NCBI GenBank assembly: GCA_037176885.1
Contig: JAWWNJ010000016.1
Location: 1,426,001 to 1,490,000, forward strand
Reading direction: 5' to 3'
DNA length: 64,000 bases
Origin: Favolaschia claudopus
Lineage: Eukaryota; Basidiomycota; Agaricomycetes; Agaricales; Mycenaceae
A program made the translations under genes and the position numbers. Under the pieces are notes generated by a model, which was given only the letters and a program-made list of their open reading frames with translations, was not told where the DNA came from and searched no databases. Shown piece after piece: positions 38,201 through 49,410 of the stretch. Position 1 is the stretch's first letter. Each line of letters begins with the position of its first letter.

Positions 38201-38989
38201 TGTCTCATAATATGTTAGCTAACTTGAACAATAGGCAGCTGTAAATGCATTATATTCAGACAACATATTGGATGCATTTTATCGTGACAGTCCAGTTTTC
38301 ACAAGCCTGAGCCAAGAAGCAGCAAAGAGGTTCAAGTCACTTGTGCTGCTCCCAGAAGTCATCAGAGAGCGTCCAATCAGGGTATTGGAAGTTGGAGCAG
38401 GTGAGCACTCTCTGGTCACTTTTTTTGAACTTCTGTTGACATGAAAAATGTAGGTGTTGGAGGACTCACCAAGTTCCTTGTCGAGAGTCTGTGTGACATT
38501 CCTGGTGCCAATGTGGAATACACAGTCACAGATCTCTCCTTTTCCCTGGCTAAAAGTCTTGCACAATCATTCACATACAAACATATAGGTGCAAAGATGT
38601 ATGATTTGACAAAACCCCCAGCTGAACAGGGACTCGAGCTGGGCTACTATGATATTATCACCTCGTTGAACTGTATCCATGCTGTTGGAGATCTGAACGC
38701 CACCCTTCGGGATCTCCATTCACTCCTGGCGCCAGGTGGACACCTTCTCATTGTTGACACAGATGGATCAACACGCAGCACAGATCCACCTCGGCCTCCA
38801 GCAATTTGGAATGACTTTGTATGGGGATCATTCCAGGGCTGGTTTGGGTTCACCGATAGTCGTAACCATTGTACCATTGATGAGGCAGAATGGCGTACTC
38901 GACTTGGAGATACAGGGTATGCAAATATTCAAGTTTGTCAGGAGAATGCAGGGATCTCTCTCTTGTTTGAGGCAGAGAAGGCAGCATAG
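29229..38989 (+). CDS. Reducing polyketide synthase, KS-AT-DH-psiMT-psiER-KR-ACP-TE/HYD-MT
   Basis: Roughly 2,700 residues in about 28 exons; every junction I traced keeps the family frame. The start is MSPSPQNIKPVAV, then a 57-nt intron, then VGISAEFPSG. KS (about 29,330-30,890): DTACSSSL, VECHATGTPIGDP and GNIGHSE give the Cys-His-His triad. AT (31,320-32,350): GHSAGEAA. DH (32,560-33,600): HPDLAQH...GEPVLPATG and HPAILDSS. A methyltransferase-like region (33,960-34,480) has a degraded motif I (VLDLADITGSL). The 34.5-35.6 kb stretch occupies the ER position with no clear NADPH motif. KR (35,690-36,330): GGIGSLG, SSIAS, NYAAAN. ACP (36,640-36,830): GLDSLA. Hydrolase (36,990-37,800): IHGGAGD, GAFSAS, GHFDIFE. 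C-terminal MT (38,300-38,985): LEVGAGVGGLT. The junctions near 33,255 and 36,400 are the least certain. The product is unknown. Confidence 0.9.
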
Positions 38990-40311
38990 TTGTGAATAAA
39001 TACCAGAGATATCTAGATACTAATAGAGCTGTACATGGTGCAGAGAATAAATTGGCAAATATTGTCTATCCCATTTGTATAGTATAAGAATAACATTGTC
39101 ACGTCCCGTGCCCTTCCCAGGACTCCTATGCACTTTCGCATGCAGTGCCATCCCACTCCGGCACTGGACCTATCTCCCTGTTCATCCAGTCGACTCTTGC
39201 GATACTCCCTCTTGCATTCCAATATGCTTCCGCCCTGTCTAACTCCCTTGTCCTGGACTCCTAACCCGAGCTCCGACATCCTGGAGTATCCTACTGCACT
39301 ATACAACTCTGAGTTCCCCCTCACCGGAGTTTCTGTAACACTATGGAACTCAGTCGGACTTCCGGTTCGGATTTTGACTTCACATTTGCCTTCTCCATGC
39401 CCTTCTGACCTATGACGCACTGTTCTATGGAACCCTCGGACTCCGAGGAGTGTCTCTCGGAGTTTCTGACAGTGCCATTGACCTACTCGGACTTCTATAC
39501 AGTCTGCCGGAGACCCAGTCCCATTGGCATTCAAGTCAACTCCACTCCTATTGTGCTTCCCCTGTCCATCTCACTCCCTTTGTGCTCTCTATGCTTTGCG
39601 CATGTCCTGGACTAATTCCTGGGTCATCTCGGACTCTGGCACAGCCTCGGACATCAGAGTTTGATCTACAACTCCGTAGCCCTCAGTCGGAGCCATGGGT
39701 TTTTACGCAATGAAGTATTCTGAGTGTTTCCCATTAATCTGACTTGTGGACTCTTCCTCCATGGTGCAGTGCAACACCGAATAACTCCACTGGAGTTCTC
39801 CAACCATCTGGTCTGCCTCGGAGTTCTCCCGCACCTCAATAATCTCCCGGACTTCCCCTAGTGTCCCGGAGTTTGGGATTTATCATGTGTGCACACTTCC
39901 ATTCATTGGGCTTGGCATTTTTATTGTCTTTGTTACTTCCTTGCCTCATTCCTATGCCCTATGACCCTATGCATCACTTCCATCGCTTCCCATCAATCCT
40001 CCCTTATTATCTTCAGTTCCACTTACCTCCTTCTGGTCACATGTCTTATTGTTTTACCTCTGGACTTTGCTCAGACTTTCTGTTTAGTTTAAATATCCTT
40101 CCGTATTCAGTAGTACCTCAGTCTAATTATTAGAGCATATTAGCAACCGATGTAAAATTTTGAACCGATGATTTTGATTTGAGAAACAAGTTCAGAATTC
40201 AAGAAAATCGATGCAAAATCAAATACAAATCAGCCGGCTTCACGATCACCTGAGCAAATTTGGCACACTCTTTCCGACCGGCGCACAGCTTTATCTTTTT
40301 TGCCTCCTACC
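38990..40311. repeat. CGGAG/CTCCG-motif-rich non-coding DNA, possible LTR fragment
   Basis: From about 39,097 the sequence begins TGTCACGTCCCG, a typical-looking LTR start. Over the next 770 bp it carries about fifteen CTCGGAC/CGGAGTTTC/CTCCGAG words. No coding potential, no matching second copy and no target duplication were found, so a solo or truncated LTR is only a guess. 40,140-40,311 is AT-rich leader to the Harbinger transposase. Confidence 0.4.
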
Positions 40312-41542
40312 ATGACCTACACACCTCTGAGGCGCTTCCTCTGCAGCATACTTGGTCCTCTCATCGACGCGGATGACGGCGACATTTTTCATGTATATCA
40401 ACAAACAGCCGATGCTCCGGACGATCCGTGGCTCGGTATCCTCGAGCACTGCCGTCAAAATCTGTGGCGCCGCCGCTATGAACACGGTCGTCCCAGTATT
40501 GGCGGGACTAGGATCTCTCTTGCGTGGCTGAGATCTTTGGAGCCCTGCGATTGTAAATATCAATTTCGGTAGGTTTCGTCGTTACTTGAAGCAAAATCTA
40601 TGTCTGAGAAACTTTCCTAGCTTCTATGCGGATGAGATAGCTGATTTGGCAGCTGTTTTGGATATCCCACCCATCTTTCGCACACAAAACCGCTGCGCTT
40701 TCCCGCGTATAGAAGCCCTCGGCCTACTACTTGCACAGTTCCGCTCTGCCGGCGACATGTTCGAGCTTTCCATGAAGTACAATCGATCGCAGGCAGCCAT
40801 CAGCCAACTCATTAATGAGCTCTCCGAGTTCTTGGATGAGCGCTGGAGCCACCTGCTTGACTTCGACAGGGACGGCATTTTTTCGCAAGCTCAGATGGCG
40901 GAATATGCTGCCGCAATTCATGCTGCAGGTGCTCCGCTGAAGTATATTTGGGGATTTATTGACTGCACCATTCGCGGGATGTGCCGCCCGACTTGGTGGC
41001 AGCGTATCGCGTATAACGGCTACAAGAAAATCCACGCAACTAAATATCAGGGTGTCACCCTTCCCAATGGCCTTGTTGGACATTTATTCGGCCCCATAGA
41101 AGGGCGTCGTAACGACAATGCCCTTCTTGCCGACTCCCACCTCCTCGATCAATGCTCCCAATTTGCGTTACGACCGGGAGCCAACCAGAACACGCCAATC
41201 TCACGGCGTTACTTCCAGCTCTTCGGCGACCCAGCGTACGGAGTTACCCCCCTCCTCATGAGTCCTTTTTCGGGTCTTGGACAGCGGACGGAGGAAGAGG
41301 CTGCATGGAACGAAGCAATGGCGGCTGTACGCATTGAGGTTGAGCATAGTTTCGGGAATATTACTCGTCTATGGCCCTACCTCAATGCGTGGTGGAAGCA
41401 CCGTATTTACGCGTCACCCATCGGCAGATATTACCGGGTTTGTGTGCTTCTTACAAATGCGCGCAACTGTGTTCGGCCAAACCAAACCTCCCAGTACTTC
41501 AGGCTTCGTCCCCCTTATCTTGAAGACTACTTTCATGATTAG
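40312..41542 (+). CDS. PIF/Harbinger-type DDE transposase (HARBI1-like nuclease)
   Basis: Two exons, 40312-40568 and 40621-41542 (392 residues). Catalytic acidic residues are visible in the order expected for DDE_4: D in WGFIDCTIRG (about residue 199), D in LFGDPAYG (about 276) and E in IEVEHSFGN (about 314). An upstream helix-turn-helix-like segment (MKYNRSQAAISQLINELSEF) would bind DNA. It catalyses cut-and-paste transposition; PIF/Harbinger elements usually need a second, Myb-like protein and make 3-bp TWA duplications. A candidate partner lies convergently at 41,641-42,510. I could not find matching terminal repeats, perhaps because the right side runs into the CCCGC-rich block. The transposase frame is intact. 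Confidence 0.85.
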
Positions 41543-41640
41543 ATGTAGTGTACACACGAAGATTTATTTGTTGTATGCTACTATACATTTACTTTGGCTC
41601 TCGAGGCAATTTATTTTAATTTAAATACACTTTGCGAGGC

Positions 41641-42510
41641 TCAATCTTTGGCGCGATCGTTGGCAACAAGCTCCTTGAGAAGCGAGGTAAATTCCTTCTT
41701 CTGCTCACGCGAATCGGCAACGAAAGTCTCGAGCGACTGTGCGACACGAGTGTCGTGCGCCGCACGGCGGTCATTCTCCGCCTTCATCAACCCAAGAAGG
41801 TCATCGGCATCGCCCGAGGCTGAGCGACGCATGCCCCGGCGACGCTTTGACGACTTCTTGCCCTTGGCAGGTGTTTCGGTGTCGGAATCGTTGTCCAAAT
41901 CGGAGTCGATGTTCTCGAGTGAAGAGTCGGTTGCACCGGGGCGAGAACACGGGGTGTTGGGGCCGGAATCAGTGTCCTCGTCGTCGGAGGGACTACGAGC
42001 ACGCTTGCGACCAGCGCGCAACGAGGCCTGGCGGATAGCCTCCCCGCCGTCGCGATCCTCGTCATTTTTCTGTAAGTAGAAATTTCAGTATCAAGGAAAC
42101 TGATTGAAAGGTGAGCGGACACACCTTCTTCAATTTAGCCTTCGCTTCATCCGACTTATCTTTTGCAGCGTCGAAATTGGTCTCGAGGCGCTCGAGGAGG
42201 GCGGCAATGGTGATGCTAGCGGAGGTCCCCTCGCCGATGATGTTGGCGAGGTTCTTGTGCTTGCCATTCGGATTCTGAGACGCGTGTTAGTTCTAAGACA
42301 CATTCGATAGCTCAACCACGTACCTTTTTAAAGGAGATCATTGCCTCCACCTTGTGCTGAATGCTGGCGGCGGAAATCGTCGTGTGACGGAAGCCCTGTT
42401 CAGCGAGGTTGTCGACAACCTGCTGCCAGGAAACTGCCTTCTGACCATGGGGCGCGGTGAAGGGGTCAACGTCGATGGCGGTGATAGGGCCGCTATACGG
42501 CTAGGCATGA
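41641..42510 (-). CDS. Probable Harbinger accessory (DNA-binding/coiled-coil) protein, 5'-incomplete
   Basis: Three exon blocks are seen, from high to low coordinate: about 42,510-42,325 (ITAIDVDPFTAPHG ... AVSWQQVVDNL ... IQHKVEAMISFKK), about 42,275-42,125 (NIIGEGTSASITIAALLER, ending KAKLKK) and 42,065-41,641. The last block is acidic and basic, with a nuclear-signal-like KGKKSSKRRR and a C-terminal coiled coil. No start codon in frame with good context is visible. The 5' end abuts the repeat-rich block at 42.57 kb and may be truncated. It is convergent with the transposase, as second ORFs of PIF/Harbinger elements often are. Its DNA-binding partner role is inferred from position, not from a recognised Myb domain. 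Confidence 0.5.
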
Positions 42511-42569
42511 AATGCCCAGAATTTATCGATTTTCGAGACCTATCAGCGGGAGAAGTGAGGCTAGGATAA

Positions 42570-44450
42570 TAGAAGATATGCCCGTCCTCGCGGGCAGTAT
42601 CTTATTGCTGAGGATAGCCGACAAGCTGGTGGGACACTAACGGGTAGCGGCGGCTTAGCGACGTTTCCCTAAACATGGGTGCGAGACTCTGCCGCTGGCT
42701 ATTTCTAAACTGCCGGGCCAAGAGACTTAGTGGGAAACTACTATCTCGAGGTGCTGGAGGCGACCAAGAGGAACTACCGACCTCCCTGAGGTTAGGCGCT
42801 CACCCGCCGACCCACATGAAGAAGATCTAGCGGGGGACCATCTGAGTTCAACTTCGAACTCGGGACCGCCACCACTCTACCGACGAACAGAATCACCGGC
42901 AGGCTCTATCCGAGCACGCCGGCTGATTACGGACAGCCGGGACTTAACCGACTACCAGCGGGAGCACCGCGGAGCCAGCGGCTATCCAGCCAACGGCTCT
43001 GTCAGAATGATGAGACGGACATGGCGAGTTGCCGGGGGCATTTCCCGCTGATTGCGGGCAACCCGAACGGCGAGTGGCGAGCCGCTAACGCGACTCGGCT
43101 CTCCCTATTTTCCCTGGGACTTAGACTGTTCTGAAGATGGAAGACCAGACGAACTTGACCGCTGTTGAGCCGTTGACTAATTACTCAGCGGGAAGCCTTT
43201 TCGACTTCAACTCGACCAGCGGCAAGACCACATTATGAAGAAGGAATTTCGTGTCCCCTCCCGGGGACATGGCAACCAGCACGCCATTGCACCGCAATAA
43301 GGCGCAATACCCACCCGCCCGCATGGACTTTCTCCGGGAGGCAGTCTTTTCACTCACGACTCGCAATCCTGAATATACCATTGGTTCCCAGCGGGCGCGG
43401 CATCAAACTTGGACACTCTCTCATCATGATTTTATTTGGTTGTTTCTGCTCCCGCTGCATGTATTTAATCTCCCGCTGTACTTTTGGTTACTCAGTCAAT
43501 TACCTACCCGTAGACAAGGGCAGTTTGTAGCGGACTCTAGAATTTGAATTGGAACTTTGAAAGAGACTAGACTTGATATCTGAGAGAGACTCGAGTGATA
43601 CGGAAAGACTTGTGGCATACCGAGCCGCCAGAACTTTGAGAGCCCCGCCAGCCTTTGAGCCCGCGCCCTCCTGAAATACGAAGCCCCGTCTCTTGCAGTT
43701 CCGCGGTATAACCAAGACCCCCGTTCGTGCTTGATTCCGCGCCGTCAACGCCCCGTGTGCCCTGCCGTTCCGCGGTATTCAAAGACCCCCGTTCGAGCTC
43801 GCCGCCGCGTAGTGGTGTAAGTGCCCCGGCCACTGTTAGTGTCCGCGCCATCGACGTAAGAGCCCCGCTCCTCGCCAGAGCCGCGCCAGTTGAATAAGAA
43901 CCCCGTCCCGCTGAGCCGCGCCTTCTGCCCGCCGGTTGTCATCCAGAAAGCTTCTTCCCGGTTGACGATCCACTACCGGGCGACGCTTTTCTATTGGCAC
44001 GAAGATCCTCCCCGCTAGACTCAGAATTTCTCATTTCGAAGTCTCAGAAAGAGTGACTCTTCGCTTCTCCCGCTGCGAATCGTTTTGCCCGCTACGTTCT
44101 CGCTAGACAATCTAGTAGTTCGTCCCGCTCAAACGTAGCGACCTTGATTGATTGAAGCTTGCACAAGTATTCTGAGGGACGATACGTGCTCCCGCCACCC
44201 CGAACACACACACACACGTCGTATTGGATTAGATTTAGTGATTTTATATTTCGGTATATTTCACGCCTACACCTACACGCACCGTTTCATCTGGAGCCCA
44301 CCGCGAGGGGTGACAGATTATTTGTGTCAAGTCGAAAGAAATCACTTGTGGACGCTGCTATAAACTAGCACGAACCATCCGCCGGTTGACTCGAGAATAG
44401 AATATACACCCGCCCGTTGAGCCTTTAGCTCCAGGCCCGCGATAGAAGAT
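42570..44450. repeat. CCCGC/GCGGG-motif-dense non-coding block
   Basis: AGCGGG, GCGGGA, CCCGCT and related words recur throughout, with no open frame of interest. It includes a small hairpin at 42,576-42,600 and another at about 43,252-43,270 (TGTCCCC/GGGGACA), and the 38-bp tandem array at 43.63-43.93 kb. It resembles the long leader or LTR of a retroelement, but no paired copy lies in the window. Confidence 0.5.
43630..43930. repeat. Degenerate tandem repeat, about eight units of 33-40 bp
   Basis: Units follow the pattern (G/A/C)CCCCG - variable - CCGCG(C/G) - variable - AAGA/AAGT. Phrases such as TTCCGCGGTAT and AAGACCCCCGTTCG occur twice in register. Unit length drifts, so this is an old array rather than a microsatellite. 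Confidence 0.7.
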
Positions 44451-44451
44451 T

Positions 44452-44778
44452 TTGCCATTTAGTTTCGGAGGAGACGTGGCTTCAGAAGGACGATCCGCTA
44501 GAGTACCACCACCAAAACCTCGATCTACCAACACTAGCCTACGCGCCGCTGCTGCCGCTCTCGATCTCGAACTTGCCGATTCTTCCCTCCCGCCTGTTGC
44601 TCTCGCCCGGGAAATCTATTCTCTGCGCGGACGATCCCAAGCACAAGCTTATCGTGCCCGCCGAACCCAGTCGTTGAGCCCCTCTGCTCCGCTGGAACAA
44701 CAAACCCCGACTCAACTGCCCGGCGCTAGACCTGTTACGCCCGACGGTGCAGCTACCCAGTCGTCACAACCCATATAG
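44452..44778 (+). other. Possible gag-like open frame
   Basis: 109-codon frame without an ATG at its start, preceded by a stop. The product is Ala/Pro/Arg-rich (KPRSTNTSLRAAAAALDLEL ... SLRGRSQAQAYRARR). Placed after a long motif-rich leader, it could be the start of a retroelement gag; no zinc knuckle or polymerase follows. It could equally be chance coding. 44,779-45,321 has nothing except a GGCGCT hexamer run at about 45,199-45,224. Confidence 0.25.
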
Positions 44779-45321
44779 TTGAATCTTTACAAAATATACT
44801 TGGCCCACCCAAACGTCTTTTGCAAAAACATCTGAACCTTCCCAGCCATCACTCACCTAAGGGTATGTAAGCGTATGGCACACCGGCATGGGTTGATGGG
44901 CCTTGAAAACTTTGATGTTGATGGCAAATGATGCCCTGATGGCGTCGGCGCCGCCAAAATCAGTCCGTTGCCCTCGGACTTTGTTGTTTGACGCTCGGAA
45001 ATGCCTTCCGAGCGGATTGACGGCATCAAATCAAGAAAACATATCATCAGCACAAAATGATGGGCCTCTTTTTCACTTCCCCCCACGCGGCTGGGCCGTT
45101 TACACGCAAGAAAAGCAAGATATACTGTATATACACCCCCTCCTCGCCTCCTCGCCGCCTCCTCGACCTATTTTCGCTTCAAAAGCCCTCCTCACGGGCT
45201 GGCGCTGGCGCTGGCGCTGGCGCTCCCGCTTCCTTCCTTCGGCCCTCCGGCGCTTCCTTCGCTCCGCCTTGGGGGTGCAGTTAACATGGTACGTCGCAGT
45301 GAGCATAGGGTCGAATAGAAC

Positions 45322-47832
45322 TCACGACATCTCGTTTAGGACCCAATTTACCTCCTCCACTGCCTCCGCCCATTCCTTCAGCTCCCTCTGGTCGGCATTT
45401 CCCCCCAGCACATCCCGCCACCAGCGTAAACAAATTAGAGCGTTGAGCAGGCCGTTGGGACCCGTCTGACTCGCCATCACCTTCCACTCGCCTTCCCCCG
45501 CCTGGACCAACCGCCGCCCATCATGCACCTTCTCCCGCCAGCTGGGATTCAGCTTCATCCACCACATCCACCACGTTGCGCTGAAGGTGAAGAGTTCTTT
45601 GATTGGGGGCTGAGGCCCACCAGTACGCGCTCGGGCGATCCATCCTTTGATCTCCCCTGGTCTCTCCTTCACTGCAGCCCCGTTTTTCTGTTTTTGAGGT
45701 GAGTTTCACCGCGCACGCATGCGATTTCATTTCACTTACCGGCCCTTTGAATGCAGCCCTTTCCTCCCGCTTCCACCATGCTTCCACCACCTTATTCCAC
45801 GTCTCTCCCCCTTCGCCCGTCTCGAGAAGCATGCGTGAGTGCGGAGCCCACTTAGGAACCTCGACAAGCGCTGGGGCTGATTTCGGAGGCTCGACAACCG
45901 CAGGGGTTGACTTGGGAGGCTCGACAACCGCCAAGACCGACTCGGGGGCGCCGACAACCGCTGGGGCTGGGGGGTGGGGACGCCGTGGCGGGTGCGCTGT
46001 CCGCAGGCGCTTCCGGGGAGGGCTTTGCACGAGCGCGGGTGACGGGTCGCGGCCGGGGACGATCCTGTGTAGGCGTTGGCGCCCGGTCTTCCTCGTCGTC
46101 ATCCTCGCCGCTGCTGTCGTAGTCGTCGTCGTCGTCGGGGGATGCCGCGGCCTTCGTCTTTGTCTTTGCTCGCTTGGCGCGCGGCCCTTCGTCGCCGGAC
46201 GCTGGCCGCTTATTCGCTGCTCGAATCTCCGCCATCATCCCTTGTACATCCTTCCTTATCCCCAACGCATCCAGCTTCTCCAACGCCATCGCCTTATTGT
46301 TCTCGCGGTTACGATAGAATTCGTTCATGTGGGTCAGCTCGAAGATGCGTTCAGCGCGCGAATTCGGCGTCATCGCCCGTACACCACGCAGCAGCGGCTC
46401 GCCCACCCCCGCCAATCGACCGAGCTTAGCAATCTCCTCGCTCTCCTCCCTAGCATCATCGTCGCCCCCCACCGATCGTCCTGCATCTTCGCCTTCTGCA
46501 GCTGCAGCAGCCACACCTTCCATTGGAGCTGCGGGCGCCTCATCGCTGGTCGGCGCCCGCGACTCATTATCGACGACAGTGTTATCGACGACAGTGGTAC
46601 CGGCGTCGTTGAGTTGGGCAGCGGCGGGTAGGGGTGGGTCTGGCTTCTCTGCGCCGTCGGCGTCGCTGGGCTGTTCTTCGGCGGGAGCACGATTCACCGG
46701 CGTCGTCGGTCCTGTTGCGTGTGGTTCCGCAGCTAAGGAAACGCGTTAACAGCTTGGATGGAGAACGGAGGCTCAGGATGCTTACCTGCCGCGATGAGAT
46801 ATCGCATCCAATGGTCCATAATAACGCCTTTATAGCCGTGCGGGTCCCAAGACGTGAAATCTAACCCTTCTTGCAGGCCATGGTCGCCCCTCAGCTTCCC
46901 ATGGAGGGTGCGAACGTCGAAGCGTCCTTCAACGACCGTGCCGGTAACAAGCAGCACCTGGGAGCCCGTGATAGCGCGGATGGAATCGAGCAGGGGCTGC
47001 ACCGTGACCGCAAGGCGGGTCCGAGCTCTGGATCCCTGTGAGTCTTCGTTCACAACAGCCTCGAATTGCCACTTACTCTAGACGCACGTCAGCGTCCTCT
47101 TCAGCCTCCGCGTCCGCACCCTCCCCATCCTTGAACTCCTCCATGGCTTCTTGATACTCCTCCTCACCTCTCGCCCGATACTCCTCCCTTATCTCCTCTG
47201 GCTCTGCCTCCAACAGCTCACGCGCGATTATCGTGCGCTCCTTGATGGAATTTTGTCGACCCACGAGCTCGGGAAAGCGCTCCTTCAACAGCCGGTTAAT
47301 TTCTTTGTTTTTCTCGTCGTCCTGCATGTAGACTTGGTGCAGGGCAAGCCTTTTGGGGGCGCGCTCGTCGACGCGGCGTAGCTGCGAGAGCCACTTGCCA
47401 AAGGGGTTGACGCCGCCTTTGCCAGAGTGCCGCGCGTACGAAAACCAACGCTTTATTTTCTACGGTGCGTCAGCCAGCCATCCGATTTATCTCAACGCCA
47501 AAATCACTTACAGGATCCATCTTATCCTTGATGGCATTTTTCTTCGCCAACTCCTCCGGATTCAACTCTGAGTCCGCTCTCCCAAGACCCTCCAAGTCAG
47601 CCGGTGGGTCCTCGTTCATAGGCAGGTCCCACGGAAACTCAGCCCAATACTCCGCTAACAACTTCTTCCAGAAAGTGCGCGTCGTGCGATCGTCCGAAGC
47701 TTTGCAGTAGTCGGCTACTCGGCTTTGGAGCCACTCTCGTCGAGCACCACGGAAATCTCCTGGGTTTCCCCTCTTTTGGGGAGCGTCGTCGCCGTCTTTC
47801 TGGTCTTTTTTCTTCCTGGACGCTTGAGCCAT
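45322..47832 (-). CDS. Conserved basidiomycete protein of unknown function (KDZ-associated type)
   Basis: Six or so exons read leftwards from the ATG at 47,832 (MAQASRKKKDQK). The N-terminal block (NFRGARREWLQSRVADYCKA ... FWKKLLAEYWAEFPWDLP ... IKRWFSYAR) and the C-terminal block (TWNKVVEAWWKREERAAF ... WWMWWMKLNPSWR ... NGLLNALICLRWWRDV) match a family I recall as frequent in mushroom genomes near KDZ transposons; its function is unknown. The middle is a low-complexity acidic/basic linker with a KRPASGDEGPRAKRAKTK nuclear-signal-like stretch. Near 45,969-45,974 a G run (C run in sense) marks a frame change: the frame before it runs off as SGCRRPRVG, while the frame after it continues as APAVVGAPES. 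This is a one-base indel or a base-calling error. Four 10-residue VVEPPKS(T/A)PA-like repeats follow. Confidence 0.65.
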
Positions 47833-48426
47833 GGTAGGGGTGTAGGGTGGACGGGTCGCGAGTCAGCGAGGCAGAGGGTGAGCCGATTACGCCCGCCGCC
47901 ACTTACATTTAGCTTCACTACTCTTACCTACAAATTTGTAACGCGCTCGCTTCAAATGTACCAAGTCCGTTTGAGCGTTTCTCAAATTTTCGACCAAGTC
48001 CACTTAAATCACGCTTGAGTTATGTACACGAAATGAATATATTTACGAGCAACAAAAACACAATACATGAAATGTAACAAATCAGCAGAGACATAGATAG
48101 CGTAGCGGTAGCGGTAGTTGGGATACAAGAAGGGGGATAGGCGTCGCGGGAGTTGGGATACAAGAAGGTGAGATAGGCGTCGAGAAACAATGAAGAGGCT
48201 ACAATGATAGAGGTGTGGGCAGGATGGAGAAGGGGCGAGGATAGAACAGGGGAATGCAAGATAGAGAAGAAGTGCGCGAGGAGAGGAGAGAACGGTGCGT
48301 AGCGATAGTCCAAGAGAACAGCAGGAGCAAGTAGCAACATGGATAGGAATGGGGGGGCAAGACGTAGCAGACGGCAACTAATTTACATACAGATTGTTCA
48401 TGGTCCAAGGGGGCGCGGTGCTCCAC
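47833..48426. other. Intergenic region between two minus-strand genes
   Basis: It holds the promoter of the 47,832 gene and the 3' flank of the viroplasmin-domain gene. Two 30-bp stretches near 48,115-48,185 repeat GTTGGGATACAAGAAGG and GATAGGCGTCG. No gene is seen. Confidence 0.5.
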
Positions 48427-49410
48427 CTACGCACGCCTCGACGGCCCCGCCGCAGGCTGCGAACGCTGCGAGTTGACGGGCTGCGAGGCCGGCGAGGGGG
48501 CCTCCAGCTCATGCATGCCCTCCAGGCTCATCTCGTCCACCGCCGACATGAGAATCATCATGGGGCCGACGTTGGCCGAGACGGCGGCGCGGATGGCGGG
48601 GAGAGGGTGGTCGTAGATGCGGCGGCGCATGCCCATGATCCCCCAGCACAAGGGGCCGAACTCGTTAGGCAAGCCGTTGTCGAGAGAGTCGAAGTCGAAG
48701 TCGGTGGAGACGTATTCAGCGTCGGGATCGCTGTCGATTTCGATGGGGCTGCGGGGAGAGCGAGGAGAGGAGGCCGCGGTGGACGTGAGGGAGGATTCAG
48801 TAGCGGCGGAGCTGGCCGGGTAGCCCGGGAAGATTGGACTGTGGGGAACAATGCGCAAAGGGGCGCGGGGCATGACGTAGGGCGGCAATGGTTCCGGCGA
48901 CACCGACGAGGGGACCACGAAAGGGGAGCCGAGTTGAGGGCCAGCCGTGCGGGGTCGCTGCGGCGTTCGCCGGGGGTTGGGCACGCGATGCGCGTCAGGA
49001 ACTCGCGCCGAGCGGCGGGACCCATGCCGCCAAACGGGGGTCGAAGCGGTGAAACCGTCGGGGAGAGTCGGGGTCGGGCAGCCGCCGCGATGATTCTCCT
49101 CGCAGTAGCGGTCCCAGAGGATCTCAACGCTGTTGGGTCCTTCCCAGGTCTTCGCGGCGCGCTGGTATTGACCCGAGTAGCCGTTCGTCTGTGCATTGGC
49201 ATCCAACCTACCATTTACTGAGTTAGCAAAGAAAAAAACAAAAGCGACGACAGAGAAAACTTACGGATTGGGGTAGACGCCTGTTGCGCGTCCCTCGAAG
49301 ACGACGTGGTAGCGTTCGTTGGTCATGCGGTCGACCTGAACGGTGTCCTCGAAACCAGGGCGGGGGTAGTACGCAGGGCGACAACGCGTTGAAGCAGCCG
49401 AGGAAGCCAT
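48427..49410 (-). CDS. Viroplasmin / RNase H1 N-terminal-domain protein
   Basis: Two exons, 49265-49410 and 48427-49207 (308 residues). I chose the ATG at 49,410 (MASSAASTR); an upstream in-frame ATG exists but lies in TATA-like sequence. Residues about 30-85 (RYHVVFEGRATGVYPNP, then LDANAQTNGYSGQY ... TWEG ... LWDRYCEENH) resemble the small nucleic-acid-binding domain at the N-terminus of RNase H1 and caulimovirus viroplasmin. No RNase H catalytic domain follows; the rest is Pro/Ser-rich and probably disordered. Such stand-alone copies are common in Agaricomycetes. It is divergent from the 205-aa gene starting at 49,611, sharing a 200-bp promoter region. Function unknown. Confidence 0.7.

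Noticed and set aside
43230..43560. CRISPR-like or tRNA features in the repeat-rich block
   Set aside because: Units are degenerate, unequal in length and lack spacers; no tRNA-like fold with A and B boxes was found. The genome is eukaryotic.
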